A DNA stretch of 34,327 bases from Acidobacteriaceae bacterium (lineage in GTDB: Bacteria; Acidobacteriota; Terriglobia; Terriglobales; Acidobacteriaceae). Of the stretch, positions 25,543 to 34,314 are shown piece by piece. A program made the position numbers and the translations under genes. The stretch spans positions 1 through 34,327 of the forward strand of contig PKUV01000066.1 in NCBI GenBank assembly GCA_003131315.1, given 5' to 3'. A model generated the notes under the pieces. It did no database searches. It was given only the letters and a program-made list of their open reading frames with translations, and had not been told where the DNA came from. Positions within the stretch are counted from its first letter, which is position 1, and every line of letters starts with the position of its first letter.

Positions 25543-27252
25543 TTATCCCTGGACCGAAAGCAGGAATGGCTGTTCGAAGGCTTCCGCGATCCAGCGCAGA
25601 AAGCGCGCGGCATCGGCGCCATCGATCAACCGGTGATCGTACGAGAGTGAGAGCGGGAGAATCAAGCGCGGCTCGAATTTGTTGTTCACCCACTCCGGCT
25701 CCATCCGCGAACGCGAAAGGCCCAGAATCGCGACTTCGGGATGATTCACGATGGGAGAAAACCCAGTGCCGCCGATTCCGCCGAGATTGGTGATGGTAAA
25801 TGTGCCGCCTTCCATCTCCTCGGGAGTGAGCTTGCGGTCGCGCGCTTTCTTGGAGAGCTGCGTCATCTCCGCTGCCAGTTCGACGATATTCTTCTTGTCC
25901 ACGTCGCGAATGACCGGCACCAGCAGTCCGCGATCGGTGTCTACCGCGACGCCGATGCCGATGTACTGCTTGTAGATGATTTCTTCCTTCCCCATGTCAA
26001 TCGAGGCATTGAACTGGGGAAACACTTTCAGGGCCGACGCGCAGACTTTCAGCGCGATCGCCGTCACGGTCATCTTGCCGCCAGCTTCTTCCGCTCGCGG
26101 CGCGAAGCGGGCGCGCAACTGTTCGAGTTCGGTGATGTCGGCGCGATCCTGCTGGGTGACATGCGGAATCGTATTCCACGCCTGCCGCAGGTGCTCGGCG
26201 GTTTTGCGCCGCACGCCGCGCATTGAAACCCGTTCCGTCTTGCCCCACTTGGCGAAGTCGGGCAGTTCGGGCTCGGCGAAAGTTCCGCGTGGAGTTTGCG
26301 CCGCCGCTGCCAGAGTATTCTTGGCGCACAGCTTCACGTCGTCTTCGCTGATGCGACCGCCCGGGCCGCTACCTTGCGCGCTGCGAATATCCACTCCAAT
26401 TTCGCGCGCCAGACGACGCACGTGCGGCGCCGCCGGCACCGGATCGCGGTCCGTGCCGGCTACCTTACCCAGTTGCACGGGCATGCTGAACGCCGGTGTC
26501 GCGGCTTGAGGCCGATCCGGTGGCAGCGCCTGTTCTTCAGTTTTGCCCTCGGCGCGCATGGCCAACTGGAACGCGAGCCGCGCCGCTTGCTGTCCGGAGA
26601 TGTGTTCCACCGGTTCGTGTCTGCGAGCAGGTTCCACTGCGGCTACACCGCCCTCCAGCGTAAAGATGACCTCGCCAACTTTGACCTTCTGACCCTCTTT
26701 GACCTTGATCTCGCGCACTACGCCGCTGACTGAGGAAGGAACTTCGACAACGGCTTTGTCGGTTTCGAGCTCCATGATCGGCTGGCCTTCAGAAACGGTC
26801 GCGCCCGGCGAGATCATCAACCGCACCAGATCGCCGGAGTCGATGTTCTCTCCCAATTCCGGCAGCTTGAACTCGCTGGCCGTGGCCTCCGAAGCCGTGG
26901 GCGTCGCTCGCCGCTCCGGCTGAGGTGCAGCCGCCGGCGCTGGCTTCGCTGGGACTGCTGGGACTGCGCGGGGCTGCGCCGCCGTTTTCGAAGCGGGCGC
27001 TGCTCCAGTCCCGGTCCCGTTTTCGACGGTGAAGATGACCTGCCCCACCCGCAACTTGTCGCCTTCTTTTACGCGGACTTCTCCGATGGTGCCAGTCACC
27101 GACGAAGGCACTTCCACAACCGCCTTGTCGGTCTCGAGCTCCATCACCGGCTCGCCTTCGCTGATGCTGGCGCCCGGCTTGATCATCAAGCGGACCAGGT
27201 CGCCGCTCTCGATATTTTCGCCCAGTTCGGGCAGCTTAAATTCCGTCGCCAT
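25543..27252 (-). CDS. aceF: Dihydrolipoamide acetyltransferase (E2 of pyruvate dehydrogenase) with two lipoyl domains
   Basis: The 569-residue protein has two lipoyl domains, about 3-78 and 127-202, with the lipoylated lysines expected at K43 and K166 inside identical ELETDKAVVEVPSS motifs. Ala/Pro-rich hinges separate them. The E3/E1-binding domain lies at about 274-311. The acetyltransferase core (about 335-569) has H540 and D544 in SYDHRLIDG. It transfers acetyl groups from lipoyl arms to CoA. The frame is open upstream through a palindromic repeat, but MATEFKLPELGENIESGD from 27252 is the natural start, with AAGGA upstream. The near-identical lipoyl domains show an internal duplication. 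It lies between aceE and lpdA. Confidence 0.95.
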   Translation of the reverse strand: MATEFKLPELGENIESGDLVRLMIKPGASISEGEPVMELETDKAVVEVPSSVTGTIGEVRVKEGDKLRVGQVIFTVENGTGTGAAPASKTAAQPRAVPAVPAKPAPAAAPQPERRATPTASEATASEFKLPELGENIDSGDLVRLMISPGATVSEGQPIMELETDKAVVEVPSSVSGVVREIKVKEGQKVKVGEVIFTLEGGVAAVEPARRHEPVEHISGQQAARLAFQLAMRAEGKTEEQALPPDRPQAATPAFSMPVQLGKVAGTDRDPVPAAPHVRRLAREIGVDIRSAQGSGPGGRISEDDVKLCAKNTLAAAAQTPRGTFAEPELPDFAKWGKTERVSMRGVRRKTAEHLRQAWNTIPHVTQQDRADITELEQLRARFAPRAEEAGGKMTVTAIALKVCASALKVFPQFNASIDMGKEEIIYKQYIGIGVAVDTDRGLLVPVIRDVDKKNIVELAAEMTQLSKKARDRKLTPEEMEGGTFTITNLGGIGGTGFSPIVNHPEVAILGLSRSRMEPEWVNNKFEPRLILPLSLSYDHRLIDGADAARFLRWIAEAFEQPFLLSVQG

Positions 27253-27320
27253 TCTTTCTTTGTCCTTCGCGCTCTTTAATCCCGTCTGTGGCGCCGCAAG
27301 TTCGCGCCACAAATCCATAT

Positions 27321-27400
27321 TGTCATCCTGAGCGAAGCGAAGGACCTGTTTTTTGCCAGCGCCGCGAGACAGCACATCCTTCGCTTCGCTCAGGATGACA
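27321..27400. repeat. Palindromic REP-like element, family A, copy 2
   Basis: The arms (27321-27348 and 27375-27400) have the same GAGCGAAGCGAAGGACC core as the element at 3132-3211, with a different loop. It lies in the 199-base gap between aceE and aceF and would form a hairpin in a shared transcript. An AACTCAAACT direct repeat follows at about 27400-27425. Confidence 0.85.
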
Positions 27401-27451
27401 ACTCAAACTAGATACAACTCAAACTTATGTCGCACATTTGCTGGACGCCCT

Positions 27452-30145
27452 TTAGCTGATGGCCGGGTTGCGTTTCTCTGGATCGATCCCAAGATCGCGG
27501 ATTGCTTTCTCCACCAACTTCGCGCTAACACCTTCGGCGCCGTCTTTCTCGCCCGCCAGCGCGTGCAGCGTAGCGAGCACAATATGCTTTGCGTCCACTT
27601 CGAAGAAATCTCGCAGGGATGCACGATTCTCGCTGCGCCCGAAGCCATCCGTGCCGAGCGACATCAACTTGCCCGGAACCCACTGGGCGATGCTCTCCGG
27701 CAGAACCTTCATGTAATCCGATGCCGCAATGAATGGGCCGGACCCACCCTTCAGTGTCTGGGTGACGTACGGCACCTTCGCTTTCTGTGTTGGGTGCAGC
27801 ATGTTCCAGCGCGCGCAGTCGTTCGCATCGCGATAGAGTTCCTTGTAACTGGTTACGCTCCACACATCCGCCGCCACGCCATAGTCCTTTTCCAGAATCG
27901 CCTGCGCCTTGAGCACCTCAAACATGATGGTGCCGCTGCCCAGTAACTGAGCGCGCAGCTTCGCGTGTTTCTTTTCAGAAGCCCGATAGCGGTACAAGCC
28001 TTTGAGGATGCCCTCGCGGATGCCCGGCTGGCTGGGCATCTCGGGCATCGGCAGCGGCTCATTGGTGACCGTCAAGTAATAGAAGATGGATTCGCCGTCG
28101 ACGTACATGCGCTTGATGCCGTCCTGGATGATGATGGCGATCTCGTATGCGAAGGCCGGGTCATAAGCATGCAGATTCGGTACGGAGAGAGCCAGCACGT
28201 GGCTGTGTCCATCCTGATGCTGCAGGCCTTCGCCCGCCAGCGTCGTTCTTCCCGCCGTGCCGCCGATGAGGAAACCACGGCAGCGCATGTCCGCCGCGGC
28301 CCAGATCAGGTCACCGATGCGCTGAAGTCCGAACATCGAGTAATAAATAAAGAAAGGAATCGTGTTGATGCCGTGATTGGCATACGCGGTACCGGCGGCG
28401 ATAAAGGAGCACATCGATCCCGCCTCGGTGATGCCCTCTTCCAGAATCTGTCCGTTCTTCGCCTCCTTGTAATAGAGGAGCGTCGCCATATCGACCGGCT
28501 CATAGAGCTGGCCCACGCTCGAATAGATACCGACCTGGCGGAAGAGCGCCTCCATGCCGAAAGTGCGGGCTTCATCGGGAACCACGGGCACGATGAAGCG
28601 GCCAACTTCAGGGTCGCGCAGCAGCTTGGAAAGCATGCGCACGAAGACCATGGTGGTGGAAGCTTCGCGGCCCTCGGTGCCCTTGTAGAATTCTTCAAAG
28701 AGCGATTCGGGAACCGGCTTCAGCGGCGTGGCGCGCACCTTCCGCACCGGCATGTAGCCGCCCAGTTGCTTGCGGCGTTCCTGCATGTACTTGATTTCCG
28801 CGCTGTCGTCGGCGGGGCGATAGAAGGGCGCTTTGTGAAGCTCGCCGTCTGGAATCGGAATGCCGAAGCGCGACCGGAAGATTTGCAGCTCTTCGTCATT
28901 CAGCTTTTTCTGCTGGTGCGTGATGTTCTTGCCTTCGCCCGCTTCACCGAGTCCATAGCCCTTGATGGTTTTCGCGAGAATGATGGTGGGAGATCCCGTG
29001 TGCTCAATCGCCGCCTTGTACGCGGCGTACACTTTGATCGGGTCGTGACCGCCGAGCCGCATGCGGGCGAGTTGCTCGTCCGAAAGGTGCTCGACCATCT
29101 TCAGCAGCCGCGGATCAGTGCCGAAAAAATTCTGCCGGAAATACGCGCCGCTCTCGACAAAATATTTCTGATACTGGCCGTCGGTGATCTCGCCCATGCG
29201 CCGGACGAGCAAGCCATCGCGATCCGCCTGAATGATCGGATCCCAATCGCCGCCCCAGATGACCTTGATCACGTTCCATCCCGCGCCGCGGAAAATCGCT
29301 TCCAGTTCCTGGATGATCTTGCCGTTTCCGCGTACCGGTCCGTCGAGGCGCTGCAGGTTGCAATTGACGACGAAAATCAGGTTGTCGAGCCGCTCGCGCG
29401 AAGCCAGCGTAATCGAGCCAAGCGACTCCGGTTCGTCCATTTCGCCATCGCCGAGGAACGCCCAGACTTTGCCGCCGGTCGAGGTTTTCAACCCGCGATT
29501 TTCGAGATACTTGATGAACCGCGCGTGATAGATCGCCTGAATCGGACCCAATCCCATCGACACGGTCGGAAATTCCCAGAAGTCGGGCATGAGCCAGGGA
29601 TGCGGATACGACGATAGTCCGCCGCCTGGTTTCAACTCCCGCCGGAAATTCTCCAATTTTTCTTTGGGGATGCGGCCCTCGAGGTAGGCGCGGGCGTAGA
29701 TTCCGGGCGCGGCGTGTCCCTGGAAATAGACAACATCGCGGTCGCCGGATTCGGTGGAGGCGTGAAAAAAGTGATTAAACGCCACTTCGTAGAGCGTAGC
29801 CGCCGACGCAAACGTGGAAATGTGTCCGCCGATGCCTTCTTGAATCTTGTTCGCCCGGACAACCATGGCCATGGCGTTCCAGCGCACCAGGCTCTTGATG
29901 CGGCGCTCCATTTCCTGACTGCCGGGGAATGGGGGCTGGGCTTTCGAGTAGATCGTATTCTGGTAGGGAGTCGTCGCCGTGAAGGGAAGATTCACCCCGG
30001 CGGCGCGCCGCGCGTGCAGCGCCAGTTGTTGCAGCAGCCGGCCCGCCCGCTCCGGTCCGCCTTGCGAGAGTACATAGTCGAGCGAGTCCAGCCACTCGCG
30101 CGTTTCCAGGACTTCGATTCCGTTCGTCTGTTGCGTCTCAGCCAC
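27452..30145 (-). CDS. aceE: Pyruvate dehydrogenase E1, homodimeric AceE type
   Basis: The 897-residue protein matches the single-chain E1 of pyruvate dehydrogenase in length and sequence. Visible features are GHISTFAS (107-114), the thiamine diphosphate motif starting GDGEMDEPES (232-241) and ending at NCN (261-263), and transketolase-like pyrimidine and C-terminal domains. It decarboxylates pyruvate and reductively acetylates the E2 lipoyl group. The GTG at 30145 is preferred because GGGGGCAGA stands directly before it; in-frame ATG/TTG codons to 30187 lack a ribosome binding site. TATGAT near 30178-30183 (minus strand) might be a -10 box. The SIS-domain gene ends 80 bases upstream, and aceF and lpdA follow. 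Confidence 0.95.
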   Translation of the reverse strand: MAETQQTNGIEVLETREWLDSLDYVLSQGGPERAGRLLQQLALHARRAAGVNLPFTATTPYQNTIYSKAQPPFPGSQEMERRIKSLVRWNAMAMVVRANKIQEGIGGHISTFASAATLYEVAFNHFFHASTESGDRDVVYFQGHAAPGIYARAYLEGRIPKEKLENFRRELKPGGGLSSYPHPWLMPDFWEFPTVSMGLGPIQAIYHARFIKYLENRGLKTSTGGKVWAFLGDGEMDEPESLGSITLASRERLDNLIFVVNCNLQRLDGPVRGNGKIIQELEAIFRGAGWNVIKVIWGGDWDPIIQADRDGLLVRRMGEITDGQYQKYFVESGAYFRQNFFGTDPRLLKMVEHLSDEQLARMRLGGHDPIKVYAAYKAAIEHTGSPTIILAKTIKGYGLGEAGEGKNITHQQKKLNDEELQIFRSRFGIPIPDGELHKAPFYRPADDSAEIKYMQERRKQLGGYMPVRKVRATPLKPVPESLFEEFYKGTEGREASTTMVFVRMLSKLLRDPEVGRFIVPVVPDEARTFGMEALFRQVGIYSSVGQLYEPVDMATLLYYKEAKNGQILEEGITEAGSMCSFIAAGTAYANHGINTIPFFIYYSMFGLQRIGDLIWAAADMRCRGFLIGGTAGRTTLAGEGLQHQDGHSHVLALSVPNLHAYDPAFAYEIAIIIQDGIKRMYVDGESIFYYLTVTNEPLPMPEMPSQPGIREGILKGLYRYRASEKKHAKLRAQLLGSGTIMFEVLKAQAILEKDYGVAADVWSVTSYKELYRDANDCARWNMLHPTQKAKVPYVTQTLKGGSGPFIAASDYMKVLPESIAQWVPGKLMSLGTDGFGRSENRASLRDFFEVDAKHIVLATLHALAGEKDGAEGVSAKLVEKAIRDLGIDPEKRNPAIS

Positions 30146-30225
30146 TCTGCCCCCACGAATAAAAATGCAATTCCCCATCATAAGCAATCGGGAGGAACTT
30201 TGCTGGGCGGCCGGCGAAACAGATC

Positions 30226-31353
30226 CTATTCCAGCGTCACCGCTTTCACCAGGTTGCGCGGATGGTCCACATCGAGGCCGCGCTTGGCGGCGACATAATA
30301 GGCAAACAACTGCAGAGGAACGATCTCAAGAATCGGCGACAGCAGTTCCGGCGCCGCAGGAATAAAGATGGTGTGGTTCGCCAACTGCGGTACGATTGTG
30401 TCCCCTTCCGTTGCCAGCGCGATCAATGTCGCACCTTGCTTCTTGAACCCTTCCATGTTGCTGACGTTCTGGTCGTAGCGCACCACGGAGCCCGCATCGT
30501 TGCGGTCGCAGGTCGCGATCATGACCAGCGGCAAGCGGAAATCAATCAGCGCGTTCGGCCCGTGCTTGGCTTCTCCTGTGGGATAGCCTTCCGCGTGGAT
30601 GTAGGAAACTTCTTTCAGCTTGAGAGCTCCATCCATCGCGATCGGGTAGTGGATGGCGCGGCCGAGGAACATGAAATCGTCCACGCGATAGTAAAGCTCC
30701 GCCAGCTTCTCCACTTGATCGGACGCCGCCAGGATCGTTTCCGTCTTTTTGGGTAGCGCGAGAAGTTCGCCGATGTAGCTCTGGGCCAGCGCCTTCGAAA
30801 CCTTCTCCTTGATTTCGCCGAGGTACAGCGCGAACAGAAATAGACACGCCATCTGCGCGGTGAATGCCTTGGTCGAGGCGATGCTGATCTCCGGGCCAGC
30901 GTGGGTGTAGATGAAACCGTCGGCTTCCCGCGCAATCGTCGATCCTTCGACATTCGAAATCGCGATGGTGCGCGACCCCTTCTGCCTGGCCTCGCGCTGC
31001 GATGCGGTCGTGTCGGCCGTTTCTCCCGACTGAGTAATAAAGATGCTGAGTTCACCCCGCCCAATCACAGGGTTACGGTATTCGAACTCGCTCGCGTAGT
31101 CCACATCGACCGGCACACCAGCCAGTTCCTGCATCATGTACTGGCCCGTCATCCCCGCGTGACGACTGGTCCCCGAAGCCACAATGTTAATCCGCCGCAG
31201 CGCGCGCAGTTCCTCACGCGAGATATGGATCTCGTCCAGCTGAACCCGTCCCTCGGCCAGCGAGATGCGAGGTTCAATGGCCCGCCGCAAGGCGTCGGGC
31301 TGCTCAAAAATCTCTCGAATCAAATGATGCGGAAATTTGCGCGTCTCAGCCAT
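30226..31353 (-). CDS. GlmS-like SIS-domain protein, probable glucosamine-6-phosphate deaminase (NagB-II type)
   Basis: The 375-residue protein corresponds to the linker and isomerase half of GlmS (starting FPHHLIREIFEQP) and lacks the glutamine amidotransferase domain. Two SIS domains show SGTSRHAG (60-67), TQSGETADT, ASTKAF, LKLKEVSYIHAEG and KHGPNALID, and it ends RNLVKAVTLE with the conserved lysine (K370). Without an ammonia-producing domain, and next to nagA, the best guess is deamination and isomerisation of glucosamine 6-phosphate to fructose 6-phosphate. AAGGAG four bases before the ATG is a strong ribosome binding site. The 93-base gap to nagA holds hairpin element copy 3. AgaS-type or another sugar isomerase activity remains possible. 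Confidence 0.82.
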   Translation of the reverse strand: MAETRKFPHHLIREIFEQPDALRRAIEPRISLAEGRVQLDEIHISREELRALRRINIVASGTSRHAGMTGQYMMQELAGVPVDVDYASEFEYRNPVIGRGELSIFITQSGETADTTASQREARQKGSRTIAISNVEGSTIAREADGFIYTHAGPEISIASTKAFTAQMACLFLFALYLGEIKEKVSKALAQSYIGELLALPKKTETILAASDQVEKLAELYYRVDDFMFLGRAIHYPIAMDGALKLKEVSYIHAEGYPTGEAKHGPNALIDFRLPLVMIATCDRNDAGSVVRYDQNVSNMEGFKKQGATLIALATEGDTIVPQLANHTIFIPAAPELLSPILEIVPLQLFAYYVAAKRGLDVDHPRNLVKAVTLE

Positions 31354-31371
31354 TACGCTCCTTCAACGTTT

Positions 31372-31444
31372 GTTTCGTATCAGGGCATCGCTTTAGCGAT
31401 GCCGTAAGTTCCTCGAAATCAGAAGCCCCTTTAGGGGCTGGCAT
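31372..31444. repeat. Two-hairpin MITE-like element, family C, copy 3 (opposite orientation)
   Basis: It is the reverse complement of copies 1 and 2: stem GGCATCGCTTTAGCGATGCC (31384-31403) and stem GCCCC-TTTA-GGGGC (about 31425-31438). It fills the nagA to SIS-gene gap, ending three bases from the nagA stop codon. The outer TTTTTC arm seen in copy 2 is missing. Confidence 0.8.
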
Positions 31445-31446
31445 GG

Positions 31447-32616
31447 CTACCGTGAGCATTCCACGCCGCCGACAAAAGTCCGCAACACTTCGCCTTCCGG
31501 GCTCAGGACCACGAAGTCCGCGTCGGCTCCCGCGGCGAGAATGCCCTTATTCGCGATTCGCGCCACCCGCGCCGGATTTTGGCTGGCGGCCGCCACTGCC
31601 TGGGGCAGATCCCATTCTGCGAAACGCGCCAGATTGCGTACGGCACGGTCCATGGTCAAAACGCTTCCGGCCAGCTTGCCGTCCGCCATGCACTTGCCAT
31701 CGCGAACATCCACTTCGAAAGATCCAAGACGATAACGGCCATCCGGCATGCCGGTCGCCGAAATAGAATCGGTGATGAGTACAGTCTGCTCCGGGCCTTT
31801 GGCGTTAGCAAAGAGCTTCACGATTGCCGGATCGAGATGAACGCCGTCGGCGATGATGTCCGCGCTCAAGCGACGATCCGTAAGCACCGCACCCAAAATG
31901 CCCGGACTGCGATGGTCCAGCGGACGCATGGCATTGAAGGTATGCGTCGCGTGCCGTGCGCCCGCCGCAATTCCGCGTTCGGCCGCCGCAAAATCGGCGT
32001 CGGAATGTCCCAGGCTCACGCAAACGCCGCGCCGCGCGGCTTCGGCAATGACCTCGGGCGCGCCCTCCAATTCGGGAGCAATCGTCATCATGCGAATGCG
32101 GCCGCGCGCCGCCTGCCAGAACCGCTCGAACGTCGTCAGCTTCGGAGCCAGCAAATTTTCCGGCGGGTGTACCCCGCGACGCGCATGGCTGATAAATGGC
32201 CCCTCAAGATGGATTCCGAGCGGAAGGGCTCGACTCTCGCCATCCACATTTTCGTGCTCGCGCTTTTCGATCGCATCCGCCAGCCGTTCGAGCGCCCGCA
32301 AGGTCGCGTCCATCGGAGCGGTGACGGTCGTTGGGAAATAACTCGTGACCCCATGCCGCGCCAGCAGTTGTTCGATCGCCGGCAGCGCCTCGGCGCTATC
32401 GTCCATGACGTCATATCCGGCGCCGCCGTGAATGTGAAGATCAACGTAACCCGGCGCCATCACGCGATCGCCGAAGTCCAACGTAGAAACTCCCCCGGGG
32501 ACCGGCCGGCTGCTCCGACCGGAAATTTCGAGGACGCGTCCCTGCTCGACGAGCACGAGGGGATGCTCGACGGCGTCCGTCGGAGTCAACAGCCTTCCAG
32601 CAGTAAAAGCCAGCAT
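31447..32616 (-). CDS. nagA: N-acetylglucosamine-6-phosphate deacetylase
   Basis: The 389-residue amidohydrolase shows the NagA motifs in order: metal-site H61 and H63 in DLHIHGG, E138 in HLEGPF, H204 in SLGHSD, H225 in HTFNAM, DGVHLDP at about 257-263 and the catalytic D283 in ITDSI. It removes acetate from N-acetylglucosamine 6-phosphate, giving glucosamine 6-phosphate for the downstream SIS-domain enzyme. Together they would recycle cell-wall or chitin-derived amino sugar. An extended -10 candidate (TGCTACAAT, minus strand) lies about 42 bases before the ATG. No clear Shine-Dalgarno sequence is seen. It is the first gene of the long leftward run. Confidence 0.94.
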   Translation of the reverse strand: MLAFTAGRLLTPTDAVEHPLVLVEQGRVLEISGRSSRPVPGGVSTLDFGDRVMAPGYVDLHIHGGAGYDVMDDSAEALPAIEQLLARHGVTSYFPTTVTAPMDATLRALERLADAIEKREHENVDGESRALPLGIHLEGPFISHARRGVHPPENLLAPKLTTFERFWQAARGRIRMMTIAPELEGAPEVIAEAARRGVCVSLGHSDADFAAAERGIAAGARHATHTFNAMRPLDHRSPGILGAVLTDRRLSADIIADGVHLDPAIVKLFANAKGPEQTVLITDSISATGMPDGRYRLGSFEVDVRDGKCMADGKLAGSVLTMDRAVRNLARFAEWDLPQAVAAASQNPARVARIANKGILAAGADADFVVLSPEGEVLRTFVGGVECSR

Positions 32617-32657
32617 AGAAACGTTTTAATAGCGGTAAAAAGACGACTGTGACCAAG

Positions 32658-32666
32658 ATTGTAGCA
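32658..32666 (-). promoter_or_regulatory. Candidate extended -10 promoter element of nagA
   Basis: On the minus strand TGCTACAAT has the TGn extension and five of six -10 bases. It lies about 42 bases upstream of the nagA ATG. No matching -35 box is visible, as is common for extended -10 promoters. Confidence 0.45.
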
Positions 32667-32877
32667 GCCTTTGCACGTCCGCCGGCAGGCGCTACGGGGC
32701 GCCTCGTCAGCGAAACAATCTCTTCACTTCCAGTGAACGTTCCAGGGAACGGTACAGCGTGGTCGTGTTAGAAACTTGGCACTCCCTGAAATCAGCGTCA
32801 GCCATAACAGCCAGGATTATCGTCTGTTCCCGACAGGCACCGTGCAGCCCACGCGAGCAAATCACCAGACCGCAGAA

Positions 32878-32886
32878 TGCTATACT
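32878..32886 (+). promoter_or_regulatory. Candidate extended -10 promoter element of tRNA-Pro
   Basis: TGCTATACT has the TGn extension and five of six -10 bases, 55 bases before the tRNA. The -35 region is not convincing. Confidence 0.5.
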
Positions 32887-32941
32887 GTCTGAGTTCGAGT
32901 CGCCACGTCGTTCCTGTGGTGGCCGTCATTCAGTCGTCAGT

Positions 32942-33018
<77 letters not shown>

Positions 33019-33306
33019 ATCTTTCCTGGAATCAATCAATTACGAGCACAAGAAGCGTGATTTTGGTGCCTAGTTCCGCGGTTCTACGCTCCACCTCTCC
33101 AGCGAGTTTTCCGTTTTTAATCAATGACTTAGCAGCCACAATGAACCCCTGGGTGAAAACCAGGGGTTCAAGAGTTGCTACAGAGAGCTTCATAGGGTGG
33201 CTCGAAGTCGAGCTTAAGTAACTGCTGTGACTCAAGAAGGGTTTCAGTTTTACTGTGTCATCGATTAGGTGTGTTTCTGGATTTGTGCACCTCCGCTCGT
33301 CGGCTA
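33019..33306. other. Spacer between tRNA-Pro and the insertion sequence
   Basis: The region holds a hairpin with a perfect 9-bp stem, AACCCCTGG/CCAGGGGTT (33144-33152 and 33160-33168), without a following U tract. A 53-codon frame on the minus strand (33193-33032) has no ribosome binding site and no recognisable family. Nothing else stands out. Confidence 0.4.
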
Positions 33307-33310
33307 GAGC

Positions 33311-33328
33311 ACTTTCACCGATAGTGTA
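33311..33328 (+). repeat. Left terminal inverted repeat of the IS630-family element
   Basis: ACTTTCACCGATAGTGTA matches the complement of the last 18 bases of the window (34310-34327) at about 15 of 18 positions. The outermost bases GAGC at 33307-33310 would pair with sequence beyond the window. Confidence 0.7.
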
Positions 33329-33364
33329 AGCTAGACATGGCGAAACTCCGGCGACGCGAGAGAG

Positions 33365-33811
33365 ATGGCGCGAGCCTACGATGATGATTTGAGGCGGAAG
33401 TTTTTGGCGGCCCAGGAGCGAGGCGAAGCGGGGCTGCGGAAGTTGGCTGCGCGCTTTGGGGTCAGCTATGGGTGGGCGCAGAAGGTGCTGCGGCAGAAGC
33501 GGCGGACGGGGCAGGCTGAACGGGTGCGCCATCGGCCCGGGCCGCGGAGCCGCATGACCCCCGAGATCGCCGATTACATTCGGGTGCAGGTGGCGGGCCA
33601 GGCCGACCTCACGCTGGCCGAGTTGCAACAGAAGCTGATGTCGCAAAAGAATCTGCGTTTCAGCATCGGACGGCTGTGGAAACTGCTGCGGATCCTCGGC
33701 CTGCGGCTTAAAAAAAGTCGCTCCACGCCGCCGAGCGCGATACCGAAGCCAACCGGAAACGGCGTGAAGAGTTCATCGAGAAAATCCGCACGACTCCGCC
33801 GGACCGCCTGA
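33365..33811 (+). CDS. IS630-family transposase, frame A (DNA-binding part)
   Basis: The 148-codon frame encodes the N-terminal helix-turn-helix region of an IS630-type transposase: [35 protein letters not shown], then a second helical DNA-binding part with [10 protein letters not shown] and [19 protein letters not shown]. After seven A (33710-33716) this frame loses family likeness ([11 protein letters not shown]...), while the -1 frame continues the transposase. So only about the first 117 residues belong to the full protein. The ATG is supported by GAGAGAG just upstream. Confidence 0.85.
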   Translation: MARAYDDDLRRKFLAAQERGEAGLRKLAARFGVSYGWAQKVLRQKRRTGQAERVRHRPGPRSRMTPEIADYIRVQVAGQADLTLAELQQKLMSQKNLRFSIGRLWKLLRILGLRLKKSRSTPPSAIPKPTGNGVKSSSRKSARLRRTA

Positions 33812-34314
33812 TTTATCTGGACGAAAGTGGTGTCACGACGCAGATGACGCGCCGCTATGCTCGTGGTCTGGGGGGGGCGCGCATCGCGGAAGCCACGCCC
33901 GAAGGCCGCTGGAAGATTCTGACCATCCTGGGCGCGATGAGCACGCGCGGCATGATCGCTGCCATGACCATCGAGGAGGCGACCGACCGCGACATCTTCC
34001 TGGCCTATCTGGACCAAGTGCTTTGTCCGAAGCTGGGGCCCGGCGATGTTGTGGTGATGGACAACCTCAGCTCGCACAAGGTCAAGGGGGTGCGCGAAAG
34101 GATCGAGGCGGCCGGAGCTGAGCTGCTCTACCTGCCGCCCTACTCGCCGGACTTGAACCCCATCGAGAAGGCTTGGTCGAAGCTCAAACAACTGCTCCGC
34201 TCGGCCAAGGCACGCACCAAAGAAGCGCTCGATCAGGCCATTACTGAGCTGCTGCCACAGATCACCGCAGAAAACGCCCAAGCATGGTTCAGGCTCCGCT
34301 TAGGCGCAGTATAG
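33715..34314 (+). CDS. IS630-family transposase, frame B (DDE catalytic part, reached by -1 frameshift)
   Basis: Reading base 33715 twice at AAAAAAAG joins frame A to this frame and gives a 316-residue protein, near the IS630 norm. The catalytic triad is visible: D in LIYLDESG (about residue 153 of the fusion), D in [11 protein letters not shown], and E in [10 protein letters not shown]. The frame has no good start codon of its own; the ATG at 33844 lies after the first catalytic Asp. The A7 run fits programmed frameshifting, but a decay mutation is the alternative. The stop codon lies within the right terminal region. Confidence 0.82.
   Translation, partial: KSLHAAERDTEANRKRREEFIEKIRTTPPDRLIYLDESGVTTQMTRRYARGLGGARIAEATPEGRWKILTILGAMSTRGMIAAMTIEEATDRDIFLAYLDQVLCPKLGPGDVVVMDNLSSHKVKGVRERIEAAGAELLYLPPYSPDLNPIEKAWSKLKQLLRSAKARTKEALDQAITELLPQITAENAQAWFRLRLGAV

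Larger units (their letters stand above)
32617..32941. other. Divergent intergenic region between nagA and tRNA-Pro
   Basis: The 325 bases hold a candidate nagA promoter (extended -10, 32658-32666, minus strand) and a candidate tRNA promoter (extended -10, 32878-32886, plus strand). I see no coding region or repeat in between. Confidence 0.5.

Noticed and set aside
27253-27375. N-terminal extension of the E2 frame
   Set aside because: It runs through the second REP-like palindrome (peptide LRFAQDDN); the protein family begins at MATEFKLPELG.
27965-29617. Long open frame on the plus strand opposite aceE
   Set aside because: It is the antisense shadow of a strongly recognised gene and has no family-like motifs.
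33144-33168. Perfect 9-bp hairpin downstream of tRNA-Pro as an intrinsic terminator
   Set aside because: No U tract follows on either strand, and it is 126 bases past the tRNA.
33032-33193. 53-codon frame on the minus strand between tRNA-Pro and the IS
   Set aside because: It has no ribosome binding site and no recognisable similarity, and its upstream extension is the antisense of the transposase. It could be a gene remnant but cannot be supported.
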